DNA of 64,000 nt from SpSt-398 sp041752235 (GCA_041752235.1 JBGSHM010000001.1:62001-126000), one strand, 5' to 3'; positions 14,396-24,657 are shown, numbered from the stretch's first letter. Numbers and translations: made by a program. The notes: generated from the sequence alone by a model not told the origin.

Positions 14396-16558
14396 TTGGC
14401 CGAAAGGCATTGGAGAACGATAACAACTAAAAAATCTGGCGGAGCATTGGACATCCGGCGCGACATATTATGGAGGGTCTACCTCAGCTTTATAGGCATT
14501 GGCTTGCTTAGTATGCTGGTTCTGGGTAGAGCGATCTACATCCAGCGGGTGCAGGGCAGCTACTGGCGAAGCATGAGCGACAGCCTTCACCAACGCATCC
14601 AGGAAATTTCACCTGACCGGGGTACAATTTACAGTGAAGACGGACAAATGCTGAGTACCTCTCTTCCCGAGTTTGATATTTACATGGACTTTGCCGCCGA
14701 TGGACTTCGCGAAAAAGACGGAAAACGCTTCCGCGAGAACCTGGACTCCTTCGCCTATCACATGGCCACCACCTTTGGCGAAAAATCCAAAGCAGCCTAT
14801 ATCACCGAATTAAAGAAGGCATTCAAGGAAAAGAAAAGATATTTTCTACTGAAGAAGAAAATGTCCTTTGAAGAGTATAAGCGTTTTCGCGAGTTCCCCC
14901 TTGTACGTCTTGGCCGTAACCGTTCCGGTGTGATCGCTGAGGTCAACAGCAAACGACTGATGCCCTATGGCCTTATGGCCAATCGTACCATTGGACTGGC
15001 CAGAAAAAATGCTGACAATGTGGGTTTGGAAAGGACCTACGATTCCCTGCTCAAAGGACAAACCGGAAAAAGGCTGGTGCGGTTTATTGCCGGTGGAGCC
15101 GCCGTTCCTGTCGATGGTTATATGATCGAGCCCGAGAATGGGAAAGATATTGTAACCACATTGGATGTACAGATACAGGACATTGCCCAAACGGCCCTGA
15201 TGCGCAAGATGACCGAGAGTGGAGCACAGTACGGTACCTGTATCGTCATGGAAACAAAAACCGGAAAGATCAAAGCCATCGCCAACCTGGGTCGCCAACC
15301 CGATGGAAATTACTGGGAGGATTATAATTATGCCCTGCGGAATACAGAGCCGGGCTCTACCATTAAATTAGCCACCTTACTTGCGACACTAAGTGAAGGA
15401 ACAGTGCGCCCTAACGATCTTGTAGAAGTTGGGACGGCAGGACATGCTATGGTAGGCAATGTTCGCGACGTACCGGATGCAGAACGTTCCCCAAAACCGA
15501 TTCTTACCGTAAAAGAATGTTTTGCACATAGTTCCAATGTAGGTATGGGTAAACTGGCCTTTAAAACTTTTGGTTCGAACCCCATCAAATTCAAAGACTA
15601 TCTCACAAAATATCACCTCGATCAACGCACTGGAATCGATCTGATAGGGGAAGAAAAACCACGTCATGCTGTGTTGAAGAAGAATAGAGAAGGATTGATT
15701 GATCTTGTTACCATGAGCTTTGGGTATGCGATAAGGGTAAGCCCCCTTCAAACCCTCACATTTTACAATGCCATTGCCAACAATGGTAAGATGATGAAAC
15801 CCTATCTCGTCAACCGTATCCTGCAGAATGGTATCCCGGTAAAAGAATTTCAACCGGAAGTGCTGGAAGAAAGGATCGCGGATGAAGAAGTGATCCGCAC
15901 GGCCAAAGAGTCCATGGAAATGGTGATCACCGAAGGAACAGGACGGCCCGCTTTTGAAGGAATTAATTTTCCCGTCGCTGGAAAAACAGGAACAGCGCAT
16001 GTGGCCGATGGAAAGATCAAATATCAGGATATGATCTACCAGGCCTCATTTGTCGGTTATTTTCCGGCCAATGATCCTCAATACACCTGTATCGTGGTCA
16101 TCCGTACCCAACCTCATGCGGTTTATCACTATGGTGGGCAACTGGCCGCACCGGTATTCCGCGAGATCGCGACCAAACTGTATAACCAGCAGGTGGAGAA
16201 AAAAACAGGACAGCGGATCACATTTACCAGCGACAGCAGTCACTATATGTATGCCGGAAATGGACAGGCGATCCGTAAAATATATGCCGATCTGGGTATG
16301 TCTTATCGGGATTCGTCCAACAGTAAAAATTGGTCAAGGGTAAGTCCGGAAAAAGGACAAGCCATAGTCCGGGAAATTCCCCAGGCACCGGCTCAATTAC
16401 CCGATCTGACCGGTATGGGATTGAAGGATGCGCTTTTACTGCTGGAATCAAAAGGGGTGACCGTACAGGTAAGTGGAAAAGGGAAAGTGAAACAGCAGTC
16501 ATTACCCGCTGGTACGACCCTGACAAAAGGAATGGTGATTCAATTGACTTTAGGATAA
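14396..16558 (+). CDS. ftsI: Division transpeptidase FtsI (PBP3-type) with C-terminal PASTA domain
   Basis: This protein of about 720 residues cross-links septal peptidoglycan. It has a membrane anchor at about 28-48, a PBP dimerisation domain, and a transpeptidase domain with the catalytic S321-T-I-K324, S379-S-N381 and K530-T-G motifs. A single PASTA domain (LPDLTGMGLKDALLLLESKG) ends the protein. No ATG is in frame before the membrane anchor, so the TTG at 14396 is the likely start. That is unusual, and a weak start could limit the amount made. It lies 20 bp after ftsL. Confidence 0.93.
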   Translation: MAERHWRTITTKKSGGALDIRRDILWRVYLSFIGIGLLSMLVLGRAIYIQRVQGSYWRSMSDSLHQRIQEISPDRGTIYSEDGQMLSTSLPEFDIYMDFAADGLREKDGKRFRENLDSFAYHMATTFGEKSKAAYITELKKAFKEKKRYFLLKKKMSFEEYKRFREFPLVRLGRNRSGVIAEVNSKRLMPYGLMANRTIGLARKNADNVGLERTYDSLLKGQTGKRLVRFIAGGAAVPVDGYMIEPENGKDIVTTLDVQIQDIAQTALMRKMTESGAQYGTCIVMETKTGKIKAIANLGRQPDGNYWEDYNYALRNTEPGSTIKLATLLATLSEGTVRPNDLVEVGTAGHAMVGNVRDVPDAERSPKPILTVKECFAHSSNVGMGKLAFKTFGSNPIKFKDYLTKYHLDQRTGIDLIGEEKPRHAVLKKNREGLIDLVTMSFGYAIRVSPLQTLTFYNAIANNGKMMKPYLVNRILQNGIPVKEFQPEVLEERIADEEVIRTAKESMEMVITEGTGRPAFEGINFPVAGKTGTAHVADGKIKYQDMIYQASFVGYFPANDPQYTCIVVIRTQPHAVYHYGGQLAAPVFREIATKLYNQQVEKKTGQRITFTSDSSHYMYAGNGQAIRKIYADLGMSYRDSSNSKNWSRVSPEKGQAIVREIPQAPAQLPDLTGMGLKDALLLLESKGVTVQVSGKGKVKQQSLPAGTTLTKGMVIQLTLG

Positions 16559-16568
16559 ATATTTCGAG

Positions 16569-18035
16569 TTGGTCAGTGTACAGGACATATTATATAAAGT
16601 GGCGATCCGCACAGTAGTTGGGAAAACCGCTACTTCGGTAAAGGATATCCAACTTGATTCAAGAAAAGTAACAGCGAGTTCTTTGTTTGTGGCGGTAAAA
16701 GGAGCAGCAACCGATGGACATAGTTTCATGGCCAAAGCAGAAGAGGCCGGAGCCTCGGTCATTGTTTGCGAAACCTTACCGGTTAGTCTGAACCCGGATA
16801 TTTTATATGTCCAGGTCAACAACAGCGCTGAAGCAGCGGGGATCATGGCCCATAATTTTTATGGACAACCTTCCTCAAAGCTAAAGCTGGTAGGAGTAAC
16901 CGGGACAAATGGAAAGACAACCATCGCCACCTTATTATATAAGCTCTTTGTATCACTGGGTTACAACTGTGGGTTGATCAGCACGGTAGAGAACCGCATT
17001 AACGGGGAAGTGATTCCTGCTACGCATACCACACCGGATGCGGTCAGTCTGAATGCCCTGTTGCGGAGAATGGTGGATGAGGGATGCACACATGTTTTCA
17101 TGGAGAACAGTTCGCATGCCATTCACCAGCACCGGAGTACGGCCCTTCATTTTACCGGGGCCCTGTTCAGCAACATCACACATGATCACCTGGATTATCA
17201 TAAAACCTTCGATGAATATATCCGGGTGAAGAAGGCCTTTTTTGATGGATTGTCTGCCGATGCTTTTGCCATCAGCAATCTGGATGATAAAAGAGGGCCG
17301 GTGATGTTGCAAAATACCGTGGCCAGGAAATATCTCTACAGCCTTAAGACCATGGCTGATTTTAAAGGGAAGATCCTGGAGAACGGGTTGACCGGGTTGA
17401 TGATGACGGTGAATGAACAGGAGGTCCATTTTCGGTTGATTGGGGAGTTCAATGCCTATAACCTGATGGCGGTGTATGGAGCAGCCATTTGCCTTGGGGA
17501 AGAGAAACATGATGTGTTGCGCAATCTTTCCCTGCTCACGGGTGCCGAAGGAAGGTTTGACTATCTCGTCTCCCGCAAAGAAAGGATCATGGCGATCGTG
17601 GATTATGCCCATACACCGGATGCCTTGCTGAATGTATTGGCGACGATCAAAAAACTCCGAAAGGGGAATGAGCAAGTGATCACTGTGGTAGGATGTGGAG
17701 GAGACAGGGACAAGACCAAAAGACCCGTGATGGCGGAAGTAGCTGCTGAACACAGTGACAAACTGATCCTGACCAGCGATAACCCCCGGTCCGAAGAACC
17801 TGATACGATCATCAAGGATATGGAAGCCGGATTAGGGAGTGCAGGAAAAAGAAGAACGATCTCAATTACTGACCGGCGTGAAGCGATCAAGACAGCAGTG
17901 AGTTTGGCAGGCCCGGAGGACATTATACTTATCGCAGGCAAGGGACATGAGAAATACCAGGAGATAAAAGGAGTGAGACATCATTTCGACGACAAGGAGG
18001 TAGTGCAGGAGATGTTTGCATTACTGGAAAAATAA
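16569..18035 (+). CDS. murE: UDP-MurNAc-tripeptide synthetase MurE
   Basis: This 488-residue Mur ligase adds the third residue of the stem peptide. The ATP loop GTNGKT is at 112-117. HTTPDAVSLNALLRRMVDEG and SSHAIHQHR mark the central domain. DNPR at 404-407 is the motif of enzymes that use meso-diaminopimelate, so DAP-type peptidoglycan is predicted. GKGHEKYQ lies near the C-terminus. The start appears to be TTG at 16569, 10 bp after ftsI, as no in-frame ATG fits. Confidence 0.95.
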   Translation: MVSVQDILYKVAIRTVVGKTATSVKDIQLDSRKVTASSLFVAVKGAATDGHSFMAKAEEAGASVIVCETLPVSLNPDILYVQVNNSAEAAGIMAHNFYGQPSSKLKLVGVTGTNGKTTIATLLYKLFVSLGYNCGLISTVENRINGEVIPATHTTPDAVSLNALLRRMVDEGCTHVFMENSSHAIHQHRSTALHFTGALFSNITHDHLDYHKTFDEYIRVKKAFFDGLSADAFAISNLDDKRGPVMLQNTVARKYLYSLKTMADFKGKILENGLTGLMMTVNEQEVHFRLIGEFNAYNLMAVYGAAICLGEEKHDVLRNLSLLTGAEGRFDYLVSRKERIMAIVDYAHTPDALLNVLATIKKLRKGNEQVITVVGCGGDRDKTKRPVMAEVAAEHSDKLILTSDNPRSEEPDTIIKDMEAGLGSAGKRRTISITDRREAIKTAVSLAGPEDIILIAGKGHEKYQEIKGVRHHFDDKEVVQEMFALLEK

Positions 18036-18060
18036 AAGTAAACCGACAAACCAGGCCAAC

Positions 18061-19338
18061 ATGTTATATCATTTGTTTCAGTGGTTCGAGCAACAGGATA
18101 TCCACCTTCCGGGTAGCCGACTGTTCCTTTTTACCACGTCTCGGGTGTTGTTGGCCCTTCTCCTATCACTCGTGGTTACCATGATCTATGGTAAACGACT
18201 GATCAATTTTTTGAAAAGAAAGCAGGTGGGGGAAACAGTCCGCGACCTGGGATTGGCCGGAGAGCAAAGTAAAAAAGGGACGCCCACGATGGGAGGTTTC
18301 ATCATCATCCTGGGGATCATATTACCCACGATCCTGTTGGCCAATCTCAATTCGGTTTACATCATCGTGATGTTAATCGCTACGATCTGGTTGGGTGCGA
18401 TCGGTTTTGTAGATGATTATTTGAAATTAAGGGCCAAACGCCTGGCACAGCAACAAGGCGTGAATTATAAAAAGGGAGACAAAGATGGGCTGGCGGGTTG
18501 GTTTAAAATATTGGGACAGGTTGGATTGGGGATCACCGTTGGGGCTGTACTCATCTTTAACAGCGAAGTAAAGATCTGGCGTGAATACCAGGGTGCATTT
18601 AATCCCAATAACCCGGACATGGAAGTAAGGACGGTGGATGGTAAGGAAAAAGTTTTTGTGGTCACTAAAGAACCGATCACCACCATTCCCTTTGTTCGTT
18701 CCCATGAGTTCAACTATACCAAACTTCTTCCCGAAGGGATCAGGGATTATGCCTGGGTATTGTATATCCTGATCGTGATCTTCATCATCACCGCTGTATC
18801 CAATGGTGCCAATATCACGGATGGATTGGATGGCTTGGCCTCGGGTACCTCCGCGCTGATCGGGGTTTGTTTGGGCATATTCGCTTATGCCAGTGGTAAT
18901 TTTTATTTCGCGGACTATCTGAACATCATGTATATCCCAGGACTGGAGGAATTATCCATATTCATTGCCGCCATGATCGGGGCCAGTATTGGGTTTATGT
19001 GGTACAATGCCTATCCCGCCCAGGTTTTCATGGGAGATACGGGAAGCCTGACACTGGGTGGATTGATCGCCGCCATTGCCATCATTGTACATAAAGAATT
19101 GCTGATCCCGATCTTTTGCGGGGTGTTCCTGGTGGAGAATTTGAGTGTGATGTTGCAGGTTGGGTATTTCAAGTACACCAGGAAAAAGTATGGGGAGGGA
19201 AGACGGATCTTTTTGATGAGTCCGCTCCACCACCATTACCAAAAGAAAGGCTATCACGAGGCCAAGATCGTGACTCGTTTCTGGATCGTAACGCTGTTGT
19301 GTGTGGCTTTTGCCATCGCGACACTTAAAATACGGTAA
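18061..19338 (+). CDS. mraY: Phospho-MurNAc-pentapeptide translocase MraY
   Basis: This 425-residue polytopic membrane enzyme makes lipid I from UDP-MurNAc-pentapeptide and undecaprenyl phosphate. It has the catalytic DDYLK (D118, D119), NITDGLDGLASG (D254, D257), FMGDTGSL and the C-terminal PLHHHYQKKG. A stretch at about residues 165-235 is an insertion compared with the ~360-residue enzymes of Proteobacteria, and such insertions are usual in Bacteroidota. The ATG at 18061 follows the murE stop; an alternative start at 18016 would add residues with no match. Confidence 0.96.
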   Translation: MLYHLFQWFEQQDIHLPGSRLFLFTTSRVLLALLLSLVVTMIYGKRLINFLKRKQVGETVRDLGLAGEQSKKGTPTMGGFIIILGIILPTILLANLNSVYIIVMLIATIWLGAIGFVDDYLKLRAKRLAQQQGVNYKKGDKDGLAGWFKILGQVGLGITVGAVLIFNSEVKIWREYQGAFNPNNPDMEVRTVDGKEKVFVVTKEPITTIPFVRSHEFNYTKLLPEGIRDYAWVLYILIVIFIITAVSNGANITDGLDGLASGTSALIGVCLGIFAYASGNFYFADYLNIMYIPGLEELSIFIAAMIGASIGFMWYNAYPAQVFMGDTGSLTLGGLIAAIAIIVHKELLIPIFCGVFLVENLSVMLQVGYFKYTRKKYGEGRRIFLMSPLHHHYQKKGYHEAKIVTRFWIVTLLCVAFAIATLKIR

Positions 19339-19444
19339 GATACTGAAGCCACCGTGGTTTCATCTGTGAAAAACCTATCGGATTCATGATGATTGTGTGG
19401 TACAGTTTAAAACCAATACTTCTGAAGAACCCCACCCGTACGTA

Positions 19445-19487
19445 TTTCTCATAGCGGACGGCCTGACAGCAGGCCCGCTACGAGAAA
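19445..19487. repeat. Family-2 hairpin inside the dcw cluster
   Basis: TTTCTCATAGCGG pairs with CCGCTACGAGAAA with one mismatch, and an inner stem GGCCTG/CAGGCC closes on an ACAG loop. It lies in the 200-bp mraY-murD gap, the widest gap of the cluster. There is no T-tract, so it is more likely an RNA-stability or repeat feature than a terminator. Confidence 0.75.
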
Positions 19488-19538
19488 AGAAGGCAGCGCC
19501 GAAAAATAAGAGCAGGCACTGCAAGAAATGGAAGAAGC

Positions 19539-20879
19539 ATGCGTGAGCGTTTCGTCATACTGGGAGGAGGAGAAAGCGGCATCGGGGCTGCGTTGCTGGC
19601 AAAGCAGCAAGGCTATGATGTTTTTCTTTCCGATCAGGGTTCTTTGAAAGAGGGTTGGAAACAGGAATTGATCAACGAAGGCATACCCTTTGAAGAGGGC
19701 GGACATACTTCCTCGATCGTCCTGGCGGCCGATGAGATCATGAAGAGTCCGGGTATTCCCGAAAAGAATGAGATGGTAAAAGCCATCCGCCAAAAAGGGA
19801 TACCGGTCATCAGCGAGATCGAACTGGCCTACCGGTTCAAAGGAAATAGCCGGATCATCGCTATCACCGGGAGCAATGGAAAAACCACCACCACCGCGCT
19901 GATCTATCATATCTGCAAAACCGCAGGGCTTGATTGCGCACTGGTGGGAAATATTGGATTCTCCTTTGCCCGGCAGGTAGCCACCGACCCCAAACCCTTG
20001 TATGTAGCAGAGATCAGCAGTTTTCAGTTGGATGATATCCACCACTTCAAACCTGATGTGGCGATTCTCACCAATATCACCGAAGACCATCTGGACCGCT
20101 ATGAATACAAGTTCGAGAACTATATCCGCAGCAAATTCCGGATCGTGATGAACCAGGATAGCAGTGACCATTTCATTTACTGCGCGGATGACGAAGTGAC
20201 CATGCAGTATATAGACCAATTTAAAATACTCTCTAACCCATTACCAATTAGTATGAGAAAAGAACTGGCCAACGGAGCATTTATCAAAGACGGGGACGTG
20301 TATGTTAGAACAGGACATGAACACATTTCAATGAGTGTGTACGACTTTGCCCTTAAAGGGAAACATAATCAATACAATACTATGGCCGCATGTGTAGCCG
20401 GAGCCACCATGGATATCCGGAAGGAGAAGATCAGGGAGGCTGTCCAAACTTTTCAAAGCCTGGAGCACCGCATGGAGCCGGTATCGACTGTAAGAGGGGT
20501 AGAGTTTATCAACGACAGCAAGGCAACCAATGTCAACAGCACCTGGTATGCCCTGGAAAGCATGAACAAACCTACGGTCATCATCCTGGGTGGTGTGGAC
20601 AAGGGAAATGATTATTCCCTTATCGAAGACCTGGTAAAGGAAAAAGTGAAAGGCATTGTTTGTCTCGGTACAGATAATACCAAGATCCACGAAGCATTTA
20701 AAAATATCGGGTGCCCTATTGTCAACACCGGCAGCGCTGCCGAAGCTGTACTGGCTGCCTTTCAATTGGCCACCAAAGGCGATGTGGTCCTGTTAAGCCC
20801 GGCTTGCGCCAGTTTTGACCTGTTCAAAAACTACGAAGACCGCGGCAATCAGTTCAAACAGGCCGTTCGCGAATTGTAA
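19539..20879 (+). CDS. murD: UDP-MurNAc-L-alanine:D-glutamate ligase MurD
   Basis: This 446-residue Mur ligase adds D-Glu to UDP-MurNAc-L-Ala. An N-terminal Rossmann-like domain with GGGESGIGAALLA is followed by the ATP loop GSNGKTTTT (G111-T116), EISSFQLD, NITEDHLDRY and HRMEPV. EFINDSKATNVNSTW and LSPACASFDLF close the C-terminal domain. The ATG at 19539 leaves the complete N-terminal domain. It lies 200 bp after mraY, separated by a family-2 hairpin. Confidence 0.95.
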   Translation: MRERFVILGGGESGIGAALLAKQQGYDVFLSDQGSLKEGWKQELINEGIPFEEGGHTSSIVLAADEIMKSPGIPEKNEMVKAIRQKGIPVISEIELAYRFKGNSRIIAITGSNGKTTTTALIYHICKTAGLDCALVGNIGFSFARQVATDPKPLYVAEISSFQLDDIHHFKPDVAILTNITEDHLDRYEYKFENYIRSKFRIVMNQDSSDHFIYCADDEVTMQYIDQFKILSNPLPISMRKELANGAFIKDGDVYVRTGHEHISMSVYDFALKGKHNQYNTMAACVAGATMDIRKEKIREAVQTFQSLEHRMEPVSTVRGVEFINDSKATNVNSTWYALESMNKPTVIILGGVDKGNDYSLIEDLVKEKVKGIVCLGTDNTKIHEAFKNIGCPIVNTGSAAEAVLAAFQLATKGDVVLLSPACASFDLFKNYEDRGNQFKQAVREL

Positions 20880-20897
20880 GTAAAGAGTAAAAAGAAA

Positions 20898-22154
20898 ATG
20901 ACAGAACCGGTACAAATAGAAAATCCCCTGCGGCGCTTTAGCGCCCGCACCAAAGGCGACAAGGTCATATGGGCCCTGGTTGTCTTACTGGTGTTGGTGT
21001 CTTTGCTGGTGGTGTATAGCGCTACCGGCTCCCTGGCCTATAAAATGTACCAGGGAAATACCGAGATCTACCTGTTCAAACAGATCATGTTCATCATCAT
21101 GGGGATCGCGGTGATCTATTTTGCCCATAAGGTCAATTATACGATCTATTCAAAAGTGGCGCAGATCCTTTTCCTTCTTTCCATACCCTTATTGGTCTAT
21201 ACCCTCTTCTTTGGTGTTCGGATGAATGAAGGAAGCCGTTGGATCCGGCTGCCGATCATCAACATGACCATGCAAACCTCCGACCTGGCCAAACTCGCCC
21301 TGTTCATGTATCTCGCGCGTTTGCTCAGCCGGAAACAACAGGTGATCAAGGATCTGAAGAAAGGGTATCTCCATCTGATCACACCGGTGGCCGTCATTTG
21401 TATGCTCATTGCACCAGCCAATCTTTCAACTGCTTTGCTGCTGGGAGCCAGTTGTATGCTGCTGCTCTTTATCGGCCGGGCAAATACAAAACATTTGCTT
21501 GTCACGGTTGGCATTGTGATGATCCCGCTCGTTCTCCTCATTGGCGCAGCCATGATCAAGCATCATTCGAATGATGGACAGGAAGCAGAAGTAAGAAAAG
21601 GAAGTTCCGGGGGTTTGTTTGCCCGGGTAGATACCTGGATCAGTCGGGTGGAAGGCTTTATGTATGGTGGGGGAAAGGAAGCCGCCAATGAAGATGCTTA
21701 CCAGGTTAATCAGGCCAAGATCGCGATCGCCAAAGGCGGTTTGCTGGGTGTCGGGCCCGGAAACAGTACCCAACGAAATTTTTTGCCACAGGCCTATAAT
21801 GATTTTATCTATCCCATCATCATTGAAGAATATGGGTTGGCCGGTGGTGCATTTATCTTATTTATTTATCTCGTTTTCTTATATCGAAGCATACGCATTT
21901 TTAAACGTTGTCCCTATGCCTTTGGCGCCTTTCTCGCCCTGGGATTGAGTTTTACCCTCGTCATTCAGGCGGTGGTGAATATGGCAGTAAGTGTCAACCT
22001 GTTTCCGGTAACAGGGGTAACACTTCCTTTGGTGAGTATGGGAGGCAGCAGTTTTCTCTTTACCTGCTTGTCGATCGGGATCATTCTGAGTGTGGCCAGC
22101 AATGTGGAGAAGCTCGAAGGAAAGAATGCGCAGGCGGAAACTGTTGAAGCATGA
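20898..22154 (+). CDS. ftsW: Lipid II polymerase FtsW (SEDS family)
   Basis: This 418-residue protein with about ten membrane segments belongs to the SEDS glycosyltransferases that polymerise septal glycan with FtsI. Family blocks are YSATGSLAYK, MNEGSRWIRLP, MQTSDLAKLALFMYLARLL, GPGNSTQRNFLPQAYNDFIYPIIIEEYG and FPVTGVTLPLVSMGGSS. Position between murD and murG identifies it as FtsW and not RodA. Its stop overlaps the murG start (ATGA). Confidence 0.94.
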   Translation: MTEPVQIENPLRRFSARTKGDKVIWALVVLLVLVSLLVVYSATGSLAYKMYQGNTEIYLFKQIMFIIMGIAVIYFAHKVNYTIYSKVAQILFLLSIPLLVYTLFFGVRMNEGSRWIRLPIINMTMQTSDLAKLALFMYLARLLSRKQQVIKDLKKGYLHLITPVAVICMLIAPANLSTALLLGASCMLLLFIGRANTKHLLVTVGIVMIPLVLLIGAAMIKHHSNDGQEAEVRKGSSGGLFARVDTWISRVEGFMYGGGKEAANEDAYQVNQAKIAIAKGGLLGVGPGNSTQRNFLPQAYNDFIYPIIIEEYGLAGGAFILFIYLVFLYRSIRIFKRCPYAFGAFLALGLSFTLVIQAVVNMAVSVNLFPVTGVTLPLVSMGGSSFLFTCLSIGIILSVASNVEKLEGKNAQAETVEA

Positions 22155-23248
22155 CCAAAAGGGTGATCATAGCCGGGGGTGGTACAGGCGGACATATTTT
22201 TCCCGCCATCGCCATTGCCCATGCCCTGAAAAAACTGGACCCTACGATCGAGATACTGTTTGTCGGGGCCAAAGGGAAAATGGAAATGGAGAAAGTACCC
22301 CAGGCAGGATTTGATATCATCGGATTGGATATTGCCGGGTTCAACCGAAGTTCTTTGATAAAAAACATTGGATTGCCTTTTAAACTCCTGAAGAGTTTAT
22401 GGCAGGCCAGATCGATCCTGGTCGGATTTCTTCCCAATGCGGTCGTAGGGGTAGGTGGTTACGCCAGTTTCCCGATGCTGCGGCAGGCACAACGGAAGAA
22501 GATACCAACGCTGATCCAGGAACAGAATTCGCATGCCGGGAAATCAAATACCATCCTGGGACGGAAGGCAAACCGGATCTGTGTGGCCTATGAAGGCATG
22601 GATAAATTCTTTCCCGTCGATCGGATACTTCTAACCGGTAACCCGGTAAGGGCCACCATCAGTGGTTCCACCTGTAGCCGCGAAGAAGGGGCCGCCTTTT
22701 TCAAACTTGACCCATCAAAGAAGATCCTGTTGGTGGTGGGAGGAAGTCTGGGCGCCCGTTCGATCAATGAAGCCATGGAAAGCGGATTAGATACCCTGCT
22801 TGAAGCAGGTATTCAGGTCATCTGGCAAACCGGAAAACCTTTTCTGGAAAGGGCCAGTGCCAAGGCAGCCGGGAAGCAAGGCGTTTGGGTAAATGATTTT
22901 ATCACCCAGATGGAATTGGGTTACGCGGCGGCAGATGCGGTGATATCAAGGGCAGGAGCCATGGCGATCGCGGAATTGTGTGTATTGAAAAAGCCCGTGC
23001 TCTTTGTGCCTTTCCCCTTTGCGGCAGAGGATCATCAAACGGTCAATGCCCAAAGCCTGGTAAAAAAGAATGCGGCCTGGATGGTGAAAGACAGCGAAGC
23101 CAGAGAGAAGGTCGTTCCAATGATGCTGGACTTATTAAACGATGCGGCAAAAAGAATGGAACTGGTGAAGAATATTTCCGCCCTGGGAATAACAGATGCC
23201 GATGAGCGGATAGCCAAAGAAGTATTGGCACTGATGAAAAACAAATGA
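22151..23248 (+). CDS. murG: Lipid II synthase MurG
   Basis: This 365-residue peripheral membrane glycosyltransferase adds GlcNAc to lipid I. It has the N-terminal GGGTGGHIFPA (9-19), GVGGYASFP, QEQNSHAGKSN, and the UDP-GlcNAc-binding C-terminal half with GGSLGARSIN, VNDFITQM and SRAGAMAIAEL. It overlaps ftsW by 4 bp upstream and murC by 4 bp downstream, which suggests coupled translation. Confidence 0.95.
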   Translation: MTKRVIIAGGGTGGHIFPAIAIAHALKKLDPTIEILFVGAKGKMEMEKVPQAGFDIIGLDIAGFNRSSLIKNIGLPFKLLKSLWQARSILVGFLPNAVVGVGGYASFPMLRQAQRKKIPTLIQEQNSHAGKSNTILGRKANRICVAYEGMDKFFPVDRILLTGNPVRATISGSTCSREEGAAFFKLDPSKKILLVVGGSLGARSINEAMESGLDTLLEAGIQVIWQTGKPFLERASAKAAGKQGVWVNDFITQMELGYAAADAVISRAGAMAIAELCVLKKPVLFVPFPFAAEDHQTVNAQSLVKKNAAWMVKDSEAREKVVPMMLDLLNDAAKRMELVKNISALGITDADERIAKEVLALMKNK

Positions 23249-24657
23249 ACAACGAGTCTCAACATACTGTCCTTATGAATACCCCCTTTCGGGGGAAACA
23301 GGTTTATTTCATTGGTATTGGTGGTATCGGGATGAGTGCATTGGCCCGTTACTTCCATACCCAGGGAGCGCTGGTGAGTGGATATGATAAGACCTCAACA
23401 CCACTTACAAAGGAGTTGGAGGCATCGGGGATCGGAGTCCATTACACCGAGGATCTGGCCAGGGTTCCCAAAAATGCGGAATTGGTGGTGTACACACCGG
23501 CCATTCCCAAAGAGCATCAAGAGCTGGTTTATTTCCAGCAGGAAGGATATAACGTAGTAAAACGCAGCGATGTGCTGCAGATGATATCCAACAGTTCTTT
23601 TAATATCTGTATTGCCGGTACCCATGGCAAAACGACCATTACCACCATGATCGCGCATCTCTTGCGCGATTCTGGCTATGGCTGCAACGCCTTTTTAGGC
23701 GGGATCTCTGTTAACTATGGCACCAATTTCTGGAGCCATGAACGGAATGTATGTGTGATCGAAGCGGATGAGTATGATCGAAGTTTTTTGAAATTAAGTC
23801 CGGATATCGCGGTGATCACAGCGATGGATGCCGATCACCTCGATATCTACGGCACAGCAGAGGAAATGGAAAAGGCGTTTATCGAATTTACCGGAAAGGT
23901 GAAACCCTCCGGTAAACTGGTGAGCAAGTTCGGGTTGAAAAGGGGAAAAGACCTGTTGACCCCCGACCGGACCACTTACAGCCTCCAGAATGAAAGTGCC
24001 GATGTGTATGCCGCCAATATTCGCATGAAAAGTGGCAGCTACACTTTCGATGTGATGATGAAAGACAATATGCTGGATGATGTGGTGTTGCATATGGGTG
24101 GAATGCACAATGTGGAGAATATCACCGCGGCAATCGCGGTGGCCAGTTCTTTGGGGATCGAAAATGAGAAGATCAAATCGGCCGTGGCCAATTTCCGGGG
24201 CGTTAAGCGACGCTTTGAGTATATCATCAAAACCGAAAACCAGGTTTTCATCGATGATTATGCGCATCACCCGGAAGAACTCAGGGCATTGATCACCGGA
24301 GCAAAGTCATTGTTTGCCGGTAAAACCTGTACGGTCATTTTCCAACCGCACCTGTTCACCCGCACGAGGGATCATGCGGATGGATTTGCCGAAGTGCTGG
24401 ACCTGGCAGACCGGGTGGTTTTGCTCCCGATCTATCCCGCGCGGGAATTACCGATCGATGGAGTAAACAGTGAAATGATCCTGGACAGAATGAAGAACCC
24501 AAACAAGGAGCTCGTGAAGAAAGAAGAGTTGATAAGCTGGGCACAACAGTACGCCAAAACCTGGAACAAGGAATTGGGAAATGTGCTGGTTACCGCAGGA
24601 GCAGGGGATATTGATGGGGAGCTTGCAGGAATAAAAGAAATATTGAATAAAAGCTAA
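23245..24657 (+). CDS. murC: UDP-MurNAc:L-alanine ligase MurC
   Basis: This 470-residue Mur ligase adds the first stem residue. The N-terminal GIGGIGMSALARYFHTQG binds the UDP part, the ATP loop GTHGKT is at 125-130, and EADEYDRSFLKL, DADHLDIYG, RRFEYI and DDYAHHPEEL are Mur ligase landmarks. The start at 23245 overlaps murG (ATGA). A second ATG at 23275 would remove ten residues before the first strand and cannot be excluded. Confidence 0.95.
   Translation: MNNESQHTVLMNTPFRGKQVYFIGIGGIGMSALARYFHTQGALVSGYDKTSTPLTKELEASGIGVHYTEDLARVPKNAELVVYTPAIPKEHQELVYFQQEGYNVVKRSDVLQMISNSSFNICIAGTHGKTTITTMIAHLLRDSGYGCNAFLGGISVNYGTNFWSHERNVCVIEADEYDRSFLKLSPDIAVITAMDADHLDIYGTAEEMEKAFIEFTGKVKPSGKLVSKFGLKRGKDLLTPDRTTYSLQNESADVYAANIRMKSGSYTFDVMMKDNMLDDVVLHMGGMHNVENITAAIAVASSLGIENEKIKSAVANFRGVKRRFEYIIKTENQVFIDDYAHHPEELRALITGAKSLFAGKTCTVIFQPHLFTRTRDHADGFAEVLDLADRVVLLPIYPARELPIDGVNSEMILDRMKNPNKELVKKEELISWAQQYAKTWNKELGNVLVTAGAGDIDGELAGIKEILNKS

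Noticed and set aside
16953..17753. 266-codon minus-strand ORF opposite murE
   Set aside because: Antisense shadow of MurE without start context or domain.
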